Assembly: GCA_022574115.1 (NCBI GenBank) | Contig: JACZSS010000139.1 | Coordinates: 1 to 7,023, forward strand | Direction: 5' to 3' | DNA from: Candidatus Heimdallarchaeota archaeon | Lineage (GTDB): Archaea; Asgardarchaeota; Heimdallarchaeia; Heimdallarchaeales; Kariarchaeaceae | Length of the DNA stretch: 7,023 bases | In this document: in pieces, positions 1 through 6,047 of the stretch | How positions within the stretch are numbered: the stretch's first letter is position 1 | Layout of the letters: the number at the start of each line of letters is the position of its first letter | Made by a program: the position numbers and the translations under genes | The notes under the pieces: model-generated | Seen by the model: the letters and a program-made list of their open reading frames with translations, nothing else | Told to the model about the DNA's origin: nothing | The model's database searches: none

Positions 1-554
1 CGGATGAGGATTTCGGATTGAAAACATTTAATTCCAGAAGTGAAACACTTCAAGAGAAAAAGGCGTTTGCCCATTCTTTCAAAAATAAGAGATGTATCAT
101 ACCGATGAGTGGATTTTATGAGTGGAAAAAAACTCAGCTCAGGAAAATTCCATACTATATCCATCTGAAGAATGATATTTTACCAGTTGCAGCAATATAT
201 GACCACTGGAAAAATAACAGCGATGAAATTATTAAATCATTCAGTATCGTGACGACAGACGCTAGTGATTTCATTGGACCAATTCATAATAGAATGCCCG
301 TCATCCTAAGACCAGATCAAATTGATATCTGGAATTCAAAAGACACTTCAGTTGAAGATTTAGAAACTTGTTTCACACCTTATCACGATCCAAATCTTAA
401 AGCATACCAAGTATCATCTCTTGTGAATCACTCTAAACACAACCAACCAGAAGTTATACGACCGCTTTACAAGAATGAGGAAGGCGAGCCAATTTATTAT
501 GATCCTGAAACCCAGGATATTGAACCTCAAAAATCTCTAGAAGATTTCTTTTAG
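1..554 (+). CDS. SRAP domain protein (HMCES/YedK-like abasic-site shield), 5' end outside window
   Basis: This is the 3' part of a SRAP-family gene. The reading frame is open to the left edge (codons begin at base 3), so the TTG at 18 is not the real start; the family motif containing N already lies just after it. Family members crosslink to abasic sites in single-stranded DNA through an N-terminal Cys2, which lies outside this window. Visible active-site equivalents are the Asn of the FNSRSET motif (bases 30-32; YedK N75), the Glu of GFYEW (120-122; YedK E105) and the His of GPIHNRMPV (285-287; YedK H160). The late VSSLVNHSKHNQPEVI stretch matches the family's VN-S-x-x-N region. The protein ends in QKSLEDFF, a full PCNA-interacting motif. 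The family call is firm. Replication-fork association is inferred from the tail and from human HMCES. The 132 bases before the ABC operon and that operon's own promoter suggest separate transcription. Confidence 0.93.
   Translation, partial: DEDFGLKTFNSRSETLQEKKAFAHSFKNKRCIIPMSGFYEWKKTQLRKIPYYIHLKNDILPVAAIYDHWKNNSDEIIKSFSIVTTDASDFIGPIHNRMPVILRPDQIDIWNSKDTSVEDLETCFTPYHDPNLKAYQVSSLVNHSKHNQPEVIRPLYKNEEGEPIYYDPETQDIEPQKSLEDFF
528..551 (+). other. C-terminal PIP box (PCNA-binding motif) of the SRAP protein
   Basis: The last eight codons before the TAG stop encode QKSLEDFF. This fits the PIP-box consensus Q-x-x-(L/I/M)-x-x-aromatic-aromatic at every defined position. Archaeal PCNA partners such as FEN1 and PolB commonly carry this motif at the extreme C-terminus, as here. 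It is preceded by an acidic, proline-containing and probably flexible segment (DPETQDIEP). Binding to PCNA is inferred from the motif only. Confidence 0.8.
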
Positions 555-625
555 TTTAATTTGGATCGATTTATGAAATAGAGTGTTTCTAGTTGTCTTA
601 AGAAAACGAGAATTAAAGGTAATTA

Positions 626-633
626 TTTATAGA
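626..633 (+). promoter_or_regulatory. Probable TATA box of the ABC transporter operon
   Basis: TTTATAGA resembles the archaeal TATA consensus. A start of transcription about 25 bases downstream (around 653-658) would give a leader of roughly 30 bases, long enough to include the GGTGA ribosome binding site at 675. The rest of the 555-686 gap shows no gene or strong repeat. Prediction from position and motif only. Confidence 0.45.
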
Positions 634-674
634 AAATCTAGAATAAGCGAAATGTAGTTTTCCTTTTTGACTAC

Positions 675-679
675 GGTGA
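675..679 (+). promoter_or_regulatory. Ribosome binding site of the first ABC gene
   Basis: GGTGA is complementary to the TCACC core at the 3' end of archaeal 16S rRNA. It lies 7 bases before the ATG at 687 and supports that start. Confidence 0.65.
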
Positions 680-686
680 AGATTCA

Positions 687-2471
687 ATGAGAGAAATTTT
701 TGAGCTATTAGGTCCATATGTCAAGAGGCATAAACTCATATTTCTCAGTCTAAATGTCACAACAATTTTTGCTGCAACAAGTCAGATTCTCATTCCTGTG
801 ACTGTTAATTACACCATTGACAGAATTGATCGGTTTCAAAACCGATCTGTAATCATCCAAGGCTTCTTCATTATTGTTCTGTTAACCTTTATGGATCTCA
901 TCTTTCAGATGGGTCAACGATTTTCGGCCAATAGATTAGCTCAAAATGTCATTTTTGATATCCGGCAAGATTTATTTCAAACTCTACAACATCAGGAATT
1001 GGAATACTACGCAAGTGAATCGGTTGGACAGATAATGTCCCGAACCATTGAAGAGGTTTTCAGCTTAAGAGATATCCTCACATGGGGGTACAGACTTACC
1101 GCACTAATTTTCTGGTTATTTGTCGGTTCATTTATCGTCATGGTACAAGTTTCTTTAGAAATGGCTCTGATTTTTCTTATCTTGCCGATATTTTTGGTTG
1201 TGATTACGAAGCGCTCATCAGCTAGAAATGTTAAATTATTCTACGATGCCCGTTTTAAATATGGTGCTATGAATGAAACGCTTGCAGAAAATCTGACCGG
1301 TATACAGACTGTAAAGTCATTTGGAAGGGAAGATGAGCAAACTGCAGCTTTCAATATTAAAAATCAAGAATTTTATGAGTCTAGTCTAAAAACCGTTGGT
1401 GTGAGAGCGAGTTTAACATCTGGAATGATATTTTTAATTTCATTTGGAATCATTGCTTTGGTGTTAATTGGAGGAGTATATGTTGAACAGGGCCGAATTT
1501 CACCAGGTAACTTTATTGCATTTATGCTGCTCGTTTTACAAATATCAATACCGGGTCGATTTGTAGGTTTTCTAGGGATTATCATCCAAAATACACAGTC
1601 TGCTGCCCTGCGACTGAGCGAAATATTTGAGGCACCTGTCGTTCTCGAGGAGAAACCTGATGCGGAATCGCTCGATGACGTCAAAGGAGATTTGGGTTTT
1701 GAGAACGTCTCTTTTGATTATCCAAAGAAACCTGGAGCACTGGAAAATATTAACCTGATAATCCCCGCAGGTCAAAAAGTCGCTCTTTTAGGACCCACCG
1801 GATCTGGTAAATCAAGTTTAATCAACCTCATTGCGAGGTTTTTTGATCCAACAACCGGTAAAGTAACAATCGATGGTAAAGATATTTCTCAATTTACGTT
1901 AAAGTCGTTGCGAAAGCACATAGGTATAGTTCATCAAGAATCGTTCCTATTTACCCTTCCAATTTTTGATAATATTGCTTTTGGCAAGGAAAATGTCACC
2001 ATTGATGAAGTAGAAGCTGCAGCCAAGGCAGCTCAGATCCATGATTTTATCATGACGCTGGAAGACGGTTATGAGACAATCGTTGGTGAGAGAGGTGTAA
2101 CTCTTTCTGGTGGCGAAAGACAAAGAGTTACCATTGCCAGAACATTGCTACACAATCCCAAAATTTTGATATTTGATGATAGTGTAAGTGCAGTTGATCC
2201 TGAAACAGAGGGACGGATTCAAAATGCACTCGCAACGGCATCGGAAACTAGAACTACAATTATTATCTCCCAACGACCGTCAAGTCTCAGGTATGTTGAC
2301 AGGATTATTGTTCTTGATCTAGGTGTGATTACCCAAGATGGTACCCACGCAGAATTGAGGAATGTCGATGGAATTTATAAGAATTTCATGGACGCAATTG
2401 AAGGGCAAATCAAATTCCTTGATTGGGATTTTGATGAATCCCAAGTCAAAATAAAGGAGATGTCTGATTGA
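687..2471 (+). CDS. ABC exporter half-transporter, subunit A with degenerate ATPase site (TM287/LmrC-like)
   Basis: A 594-residue type IV ABC exporter subunit. Residues about 1-310 form the membrane domain, with hydrophobic segments near 18-40, 55-76, 135-174, 245-265 and 273-300. The nucleotide-binding domain spans about 335-575. Motifs: Walker A GPTGSGKS (369-376), Q-loop Gln417, exporter x-loop VGERG (466-470), signature LSGGE (473-477) and Walker B ending in DD (497-498). The catalytic Glu is thus Asp498, and the H-loop His is Gln529 (SQRPSSL). The same two changes mark the degenerate subunit of heterodimeric exporters such as TM287/288. Its intact LSGGE should complete the active site of the partner. 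It is followed by a partner gene overlapping by 4 bases. The ATG start has a GGTGA site. The substrate cannot be told from sequence; drugs, lipids or peptides are all possible. A charged C-terminal tail of about 20 residues follows the domain. Confidence 0.95.
   Translation: MREIFELLGPYVKRHKLIFLSLNVTTIFAATSQILIPVTVNYTIDRIDRFQNRSVIIQGFFIIVLLTFMDLIFQMGQRFSANRLAQNVIFDIRQDLFQTLQHQELEYYASESVGQIMSRTIEEVFSLRDILTWGYRLTALIFWLFVGSFIVMVQVSLEMALIFLILPIFLVVITKRSSARNVKLFYDARFKYGAMNETLAENLTGIQTVKSFGREDEQTAAFNIKNQEFYESSLKTVGVRASLTSGMIFLISFGIIALVLIGGVYVEQGRISPGNFIAFMLLVLQISIPGRFVGFLGIIIQNTQSAALRLSEIFEAPVVLEEKPDAESLDDVKGDLGFENVSFDYPKKPGALENINLIIPAGQKVALLGPTGSGKSSLINLIARFFDPTTGKVTIDGKDISQFTLKSLRKHIGIVHQESFLFTLPIFDNIAFGKENVTIDEVEAAAKAAQIHDFIMTLEDGYETIVGERGVTLSGGERQRVTIARTLLHNPKILIFDDSVSAVDPETEGRIQNALATASETRTTIIISQRPSSLRYVDRIIVLDLGVITQDGTHAELRNVDGIYKNFMDAIEGQIKFLDWDFDESQVKIKEMSD
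828..847. repeat. Near-perfect inverted repeat inside the first ABC gene
   Basis: Arms GATCGGTTT (828-836) and AAACCGATC (839-847) are exact reverse complements separated by two bases (CA). It lies in codons for the first extracellular loop (IDRFQNRS), about 140 bases inside the gene. The 2-base spacer suits a dimeric DNA-binding protein better than an RNA hairpin, but chance is possible. Confidence 0.6.
2455..2459 (+). promoter_or_regulatory. Ribosome binding site that decides the TTG start of the second ABC gene
   Basis: AGGAG lies inside the end of the first ABC gene, 8 bases before TTG at 2468. The first in-frame ATG is about 36 codons further on and would cut away the conserved N-terminal segment leading into the first membrane helix, so TTG with this site is the better start. 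Confidence 0.65.
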
Positions 2472-4378
2472 GCATAAAAGAGAGACGGAAAAAGGCGGCA
2501 TCAATCCATACGGATTCTGAACGTGAAGAAAAAAGAGGGAGTTTCGGCTATTCGGATTCTTTTCTCTTCAAATTCATGTTCAGGTATATGACTCCGTACC
2601 GGGCAGAGCTTATCCTTGTGTCCTTCATTATGTTACTTTTTGCAATGACAACAGCAGTAGGCCCTATTGTGCTGATGGCAGCGATCAATCGGTTTACAGG
2701 TGACTCGACAGCAGGTTTGTTTGGTATCGATTTCATCGATAATCCAGTTGAGGATCTGATTGCGTTTATTCAAACCACGTTCTCCTTAAGCACCGTATGG
2801 GCAGAGGCTACTATCCTAAGCATAATTTATTTGGTTGTCCAGTTCCTCGTTTTCATCCTAAATAAGAAACAAATCAACATGATAGGCTCTGTTGGATTGC
2901 GTGCCGAACTTGCCATGAGATTAGATATGTTCAGACAGTTGCAAGAACTAGATTTATCATATCATGACAAAAATGAAGTAGGGCGCATAATGAGCCGTCT
3001 CACTAGCGATCTTACAGCTATTAGAGAGATGCTTGGTGGCCAAGTGATTTTAAATATTGCAAATCTAATTACGGTTGTAATTGTTATGGTGGTAATCTAC
3101 TCTATTGATCCTGTTTTAAGTCTTGTTCCAACAATTTTCATTCCCATTGTCTTTGCAATCGGTGTTATCTCTAGGAGATACACTAGAGAAAGAAGGAAAG
3201 AAACCAGACGTACTAACTCAATTATGATGGCAAACATAGGTGAATCAATTGCAGGGATTAAAGTTACAAAAGGTCACAATCGAGAAGGTCAAAATATTGA
3301 ATTTTTTCGAGGATTAAACGAAGCAAATCGTAAAGCTACAATCCATGCAGATGATATGAATGCCATATTCTTTCCAATTTTACTTGCTACAAGTTTCTTG
3401 GGAATTGCGTTTATTGTGTTGGTTGGAGGTATTCGTCTTTTGGATGGTTTACTTACAATCGGTGTCTTGGTTGCTTTCTTAAATTATAATATCATTCTAT
3501 TCAGACCAGTTATTCTCTTAGGGCAGTTTTATCAGCAGTTGCAAGATGCATTGACTGGGGCTGAGCGAGTTTATGCTCTTCTTGATACCAAAACAAAAGT
3601 TCCGATGAACAGAGATTATCCTGATCTACCTCCGATTGAGGGTGAAGTGCTTTTCGAGAAAATAAAATTTGAGTATGTTCCGGGAACTCCAGTTTATCAG
3701 CAATTTTCACTCATGGTACCGGCCGGACATGTGGTGGCATTTGTCGGCAAAACTGGAGCTGGAAAAAGCACAATCATCAATATACTGAGTCGAATGTATG
3801 AATTCCAAGAGGGAGTTCTAAAAATCGATGGACGGGATATTACAAATTATTCCCTTCAATCCTATCGGAGACAAATTGCAGCTGTACCTCAAGATTTCTT
3901 TTTGCTTAGTGCTTCGATCCGAGAAAACCTAAGGTTAGGTGATCCTCAAGCTTCAGAAGAAGACATGTTCAAAGCATTGGAAGCGGTCGGTTTGGAAGAG
4001 TATGTGCGGTCAATGGAAAACGGTCTTGATACTCCATTACAAGAGCGCGGAGGACGATTATCTGTGGGCCAACGTCAACTGATTGTATTCGCAGCGGTTT
4101 TACTTGCAAATCCGAGGATTCTCATTCTGGATGAAGCAACTAGTTCAATTGATGTATTCTCCGAGTTGAAGATCCAAAAAGCAATTAAGCTGCTTCTTGC
4201 CGACAGAACTGCTTTTATTATCGCCCATCGATTGTCCACTATTCGTGCTGCGGATACCATTGTGGTTATAGATGAAGGAGATATTGTAGAACAAGGAACT
4301 CATGATGAGCTTATTCAACTCCAAGGGCATTATCATGAATTAGTCAAAAATCAAATCCAGTTAGCTGAAGTAACCTAG
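2468..4378 (+). CDS. ABC exporter half-transporter, subunit B with catalytic ATPase site (TM288/LmrD-like)
   Basis: A 636-residue ABC exporter subunit, partner of the preceding gene. A charged cytosolic N-terminus of about 35 residues leads into a membrane domain with hydrophobic segments near 47-72, 112-133, 192-235, 300-322 and 330-352. The first extracellular loop is long (about 75-110). The nucleotide-binding domain spans about 393-630: Walker A GKTGAGKS (427-434), Q-loop Gln475, Walker B ILILDE with catalytic Glu556, and H-loop His587 (AHRLST). The signature is LSVGQ (531-535), with Val in place of the usual first Gly; this sits opposite the degenerate site of subunit A. Together the two subunits give one normal and one impaired ATP site, as in heterodimeric multidrug-type exporters. 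Translation starts at TTG, overlapping the previous stop by four bases, which suggests translational coupling. The transported substrate is unknown. Confidence 0.95.
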   Translation: MSIKERRKKAASIHTDSEREEKRGSFGYSDSFLFKFMFRYMTPYRAELILVSFIMLLFAMTTAVGPIVLMAAINRFTGDSTAGLFGIDFIDNPVEDLIAFIQTTFSLSTVWAEATILSIIYLVVQFLVFILNKKQINMIGSVGLRAELAMRLDMFRQLQELDLSYHDKNEVGRIMSRLTSDLTAIREMLGGQVILNIANLITVVIVMVVIYSIDPVLSLVPTIFIPIVFAIGVISRRYTRERRKETRRTNSIMMANIGESIAGIKVTKGHNREGQNIEFFRGLNEANRKATIHADDMNAIFFPILLATSFLGIAFIVLVGGIRLLDGLLTIGVLVAFLNYNIILFRPVILLGQFYQQLQDALTGAERVYALLDTKTKVPMNRDYPDLPPIEGEVLFEKIKFEYVPGTPVYQQFSLMVPAGHVVAFVGKTGAGKSTIINILSRMYEFQEGVLKIDGRDITNYSLQSYRRQIAAVPQDFFLLSASIRENLRLGDPQASEEDMFKALEAVGLEEYVRSMENGLDTPLQERGGRLSVGQRQLIVFAAVLLANPRILILDEATSSIDVFSELKIQKAIKLLLADRTAFIIAHRLSTIRAADTIVVIDEGDIVEQGTHDELIQLQGHYHELVKNQIQLAEVT

Positions 4379-4390
4379 CTTTTGAGCTAG
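4375..4390 (+). repeat. Small perfect hairpin across the stop codon of the second ABC gene
   Basis: CTAGCT (4375-4380), loop TTTG, AGCTAG (4385-4390). The TAG stop codon at 4376-4378 lies in the left arm. It has no T run after it, so it is not a standard terminator by itself. It could stabilise the 3' end of the mRNA. Confidence 0.5.
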
Positions 4391-4445
4391 ATATGAACTA
4401 ATGAATTATGTTTAAATAGTTCGCAATACCAGTATTGATTACAGA

Positions 4446-4468
4446 ACTCACCATTGAGCAGGGTGGGT
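4446..4468 (+). repeat. Weak hairpin in the ABC/DHS intergenic region
   Basis: ACTCACC (4446-4452) can pair with GGTGGGT (4462-4468) with one G-U pair and a 9-base loop. The purpose is unknown and the pairing may be fortuitous. Confidence 0.3.
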
Positions 4469-4480
4469 AAGAAAAGTAAA

Positions 4481-4498
4481 TTTTGTTCATTAACAAAA
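4481..4498. repeat. AT-rich inverted repeat between convergent genes
   Basis: TTTTGTT (4481-4487) and AACAAAA (4492-4498) are exact reverse complements with a 4-base spacer. On the minus strand it supplies T runs downstream of the deoxyhypusine synthase gene, which in archaea could aid termination. The rest of 4379-4545 shows no gene. Confidence 0.4.
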
Positions 4499-4518
4499 AT
4501 GCAAACCTTTCAACCAAG

Positions 4519-4546
4519 AGGCTCTTTCAAAGAAGAGCCTTTTTTT
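4519..4546 (+). terminator. Intrinsic-type terminator after the ABC operon
   Basis: AGGCTCTT (4519-4526) and AAGAGCCT (4533-4540) form a perfect 8-bp stem with a 6-base loop. The last T of the stem begins a run of seven T (4540-4546). The orientation fits the plus-strand ABC transcript. The T run reaches the stop codon of the facing deoxyhypusine synthase gene. Archaeal termination relies mainly on the T run, so the hairpin is more bacterial in style. Confidence 0.65.
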
Positions 4547-5514
4547 CATTTCTGTTGATTTTGTATCCAAGCAGTCACCAAAATGGGTAATACAATGGTA
4601 CTATCAGCGTAAACGGTTACTTTTGGAGCTTCCCATGTAAATTTCCCCCAAGAGACAGCCTCGTCCAAGGTTGCACCTGAAAGTCCACCTGTTTCTACTC
4701 TATCCATCGTAATTGCCACGCCATATTCGTACTCTTTGGTGCTCATCAAACTTGCTTGGAGCATATAGTTTTTGGGAACTCCGCCACCAACTAGCAGAGC
4801 ACAGCTCTTCTCACTCTCGGCAAATACATCTTGGATATACGTCAAATCCTTCATTTCATCCATAATTATCTTATGAAATTGAGATTTCAGCCAAATTTGT
4901 AAACCTAAGATTGAGTCAGCAATCGCTGGTACGAATAGAGGAATTTTGTTCTCATAGGCAATTTTAACTATGCTGTGGGGATCTGTGATTTTTGATCCTA
5001 ACCATCTGAGTAATTCATAACTTGAGGTAATTAAGGTATCATCTATCTTTTTCTCTTCAAAGAATTCCATTAGTAGTGTTTGCATATTATCTTCAAGAGT
5101 AGGAAAACCGTCCTGATGGACAAATGAATCGTATACTCTGTCAATCCCTTTCTCTCTAAGCTCTTGGTCATTCTTATGCGAAACATTGGTTAAATGAGAT
5201 ACGCCAAAGGTTTCAATCAGATCATGAGTGATATTGGCTCCAGTCGTAACTAGAACATCAATTAACCCGTTTTTCATTGCCTCTCCGATTACCAATCTCA
5301 TACCACCTGGAACCATGGCACCTGCAAGCGAACAAAAAATCTTAGCTCCATCTTTTTTTGCGTCGGACAATATTTCAAAAGCTCTACCGATCTTTCCACC
5401 CCCAAAAACAGCAGTTTTTGAAAACTGATCGACTAGATCGATAATAGTAGAAACTTTGGATGGGTCGAAATGATGCAAATCGTGTGATTCTTTGTCATGT
5501 TGCATTGATAACAC
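4546..5514 (-). CDS. dhs: Deoxyhypusine synthase family protein
   Basis: Deoxyhypusine synthase makes the first step of hypusine formation on a lysine of initiation factor aIF5A, transferring an aminobutyl group from spermidine with NAD. The long frame starts at GTG 5514 (322 residues), but ATG at 5505-5503 is preferred: it lies about 32 bases after a strong TATA box, so GTG would fall at or before the transcript start. Counting from GTG, conserved parts are SLAGAMVPGGMR (62-73), TTGANITHD (90-98), LLVGGGVPKN (240-249) and DEAVSWGK (284-291), whose Lys291 matches the human catalytic Lys329. VYADSTIVLPIL near the end is also typical. Glu285 and Trp289 match human substrate-pocket residues, but positions matching human Asp243, His288 and Asp316 appear to be Leu205, Asn249 and Leu278. 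The family is sure; the amine substrate is less so. The gene stands alone, divergent from rpoK. Confidence 0.92.
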   Translation of the reverse strand: MLSMQHDKESHDLHHFDPSKVSTIIDLVDQFSKTAVFGGGKIGRAFEILSDAKKDGAKIFCSLAGAMVPGGMRLVIGEAMKNGLIDVLVTTGANITHDLIETFGVSHLTNVSHKNDQELREKGIDRVYDSFVHQDGFPTLEDNMQTLLMEFFEEKKIDDTLITSSYELLRWLGSKITDPHSIVKIAYENKIPLFVPAIADSILGLQIWLKSQFHKIIMDEMKDLTYIQDVFAESEKSCALLVGGGVPKNYMLQASLMSTKEYEYGVAITMDRVETGGLSGATLDEAVSWGKFTWEAPKVTVYADSTIVLPILVTAWIQNQQK

Positions 5515-5530
5515 ATCAAAAGAGAGTCGA

Positions 5531-5537
5531 TTTTATA
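5531..5537 (-). promoter_or_regulatory. TATA box of the deoxyhypusine synthase gene
   Basis: Read on the minus strand, TATAAAA runs from 5537 to 5531 within an AT-rich stretch. The distance from its first base to the ATG at 5505 is 32 bases, the spacing expected for a leaderless or nearly leaderless archaeal transcript. No ribosome binding site is seen before the ATG. Confidence 0.65.
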
Positions 5538-5673
5538 ATTTAATGGAACTGTTTATTGACATTTTGCATTATTTACCTTAGGCATATTAACCAAATGTGT
5601 AAAACACGATTTCACAAATCATCATTTGAGCTTCTCTTATATCCAATAAATGGGATTGTCTCTTTCTAACTTC

Positions 5674-5680
5674 TTAAAAA
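5674..5680 (+). promoter_or_regulatory. Possible TATA box of rpoK
   Basis: TTAAAAA would place the transcript start near 5700-5705 and give a leader of about 30 bases. That leader contains GGGTG (5718-5722), a weak ribosome binding site 10 bases before the ATG. An alternative is the AAAAATTTAT stretch at 5706-5715, which lies slightly too close for a leaderless start. The remaining part of the 5515-5732 gap shows no RNA gene or clear repeat. Confidence 0.3.
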
Positions 5681-5732
5681 CAAAGGAGCGGTACCTAACA
5701 TACTCAAAAATTTATTTGGGTGTTGCTTTTTT

Positions 5733-6047
5733 ATGGTCGGAAACCAGCCTGAGGAACTGATTAGTAAAGATAATAAGGTTTTAATCGGGGAACCAGTACT
5801 TACCCGGTACGAACGGGCAAGAATAATTGGGGCTCGAGCACTTCAAGTCTCACAAGGGGCACCTGTGCTTATTGAAGTCGACTCTAGTGATCTTAGACCA
5901 ATTGAAGTTGCCAAATTAGAGCTTCAAATTCGTGTATTGCCAGTAGGTTTGACACGACGTATTCTAAATCAAAAATATCAGAATATACCAATTCAATGGC
6001 TCGCTGATCGCGAATTTATTACCCAAATAGAGATTAAAGAAGAATAG
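5733..6047 (+). CDS. rpoK: DNA-directed RNA polymerase subunit K (Rpo6/RPB6 homologue)
   Basis: A small polymerase subunit, homologous to eukaryotic RPB6 and related to bacterial omega, that helps assemble and stabilise the large subunits. The family signature is clear: LTRYERARIIGARALQ (23-38), then GAPVLIE (42-48) and RPIEVAKLEL (55-64), followed by a segment with the RR-I-L pattern typical of the C-terminal strand. At 104 residues it is somewhat longer than many archaeal RpoK proteins; the extra residues are mainly an N-terminal stretch of about 20 and a charged C-terminal tail. The ATG is the only Met codon in the frame. In many archaea rpoK lies with rpoN and ribosomal protein genes; here it stands alone, divergent from deoxyhypusine synthase and end to end with a DUF35 gene on the other strand. 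Confidence 0.95.
   Translation: MVGNQPEELISKDNKVLIGEPVLTRYERARIIGARALQVSQGAPVLIEVDSSDLRPIEVAKLELQIRVLPVGLTRRILNQKYQNIPIQWLADREFITQIEIKEE

Noticed and set aside
18..20. TTG at 18 as the start of the SRAP gene
   Set aside because: The frame is open to the window edge, and conserved family sequence plus the N-terminal catalytic Cys must lie upstream, so the gene is cut by the window edge.
555..686. Small gene or RNA between the SRAP and ABC genes
   Set aside because: No open frame with a start and ribosome binding site and no strong hairpin is visible; the stretch is explained by a promoter and leader.
1373..1775. Minus-strand open frames inside the first ABC gene
   Set aside because: They lie wholly within a well-conserved coding gene, show no family resemblance and have no promoter or ribosome binding site.
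4075..4336. Minus-strand open frames opposite the second ABC gene
   Set aside because: They overlap the Walker B and H-loop coding region of the real gene and look like chance shadows.
5228..5428. Plus-strand 66-codon frame within the deoxyhypusine synthase gene
   Set aside because: It is the antisense of conserved catalytic-domain codons and shows no recognisable product.
5617..5630. ATGATGA on the minus strand as the C box of a C/D guide RNA
   Set aside because: No CTGA D box follows within a suitable distance and no terminal stem pairs, so there is no support for a guide RNA.
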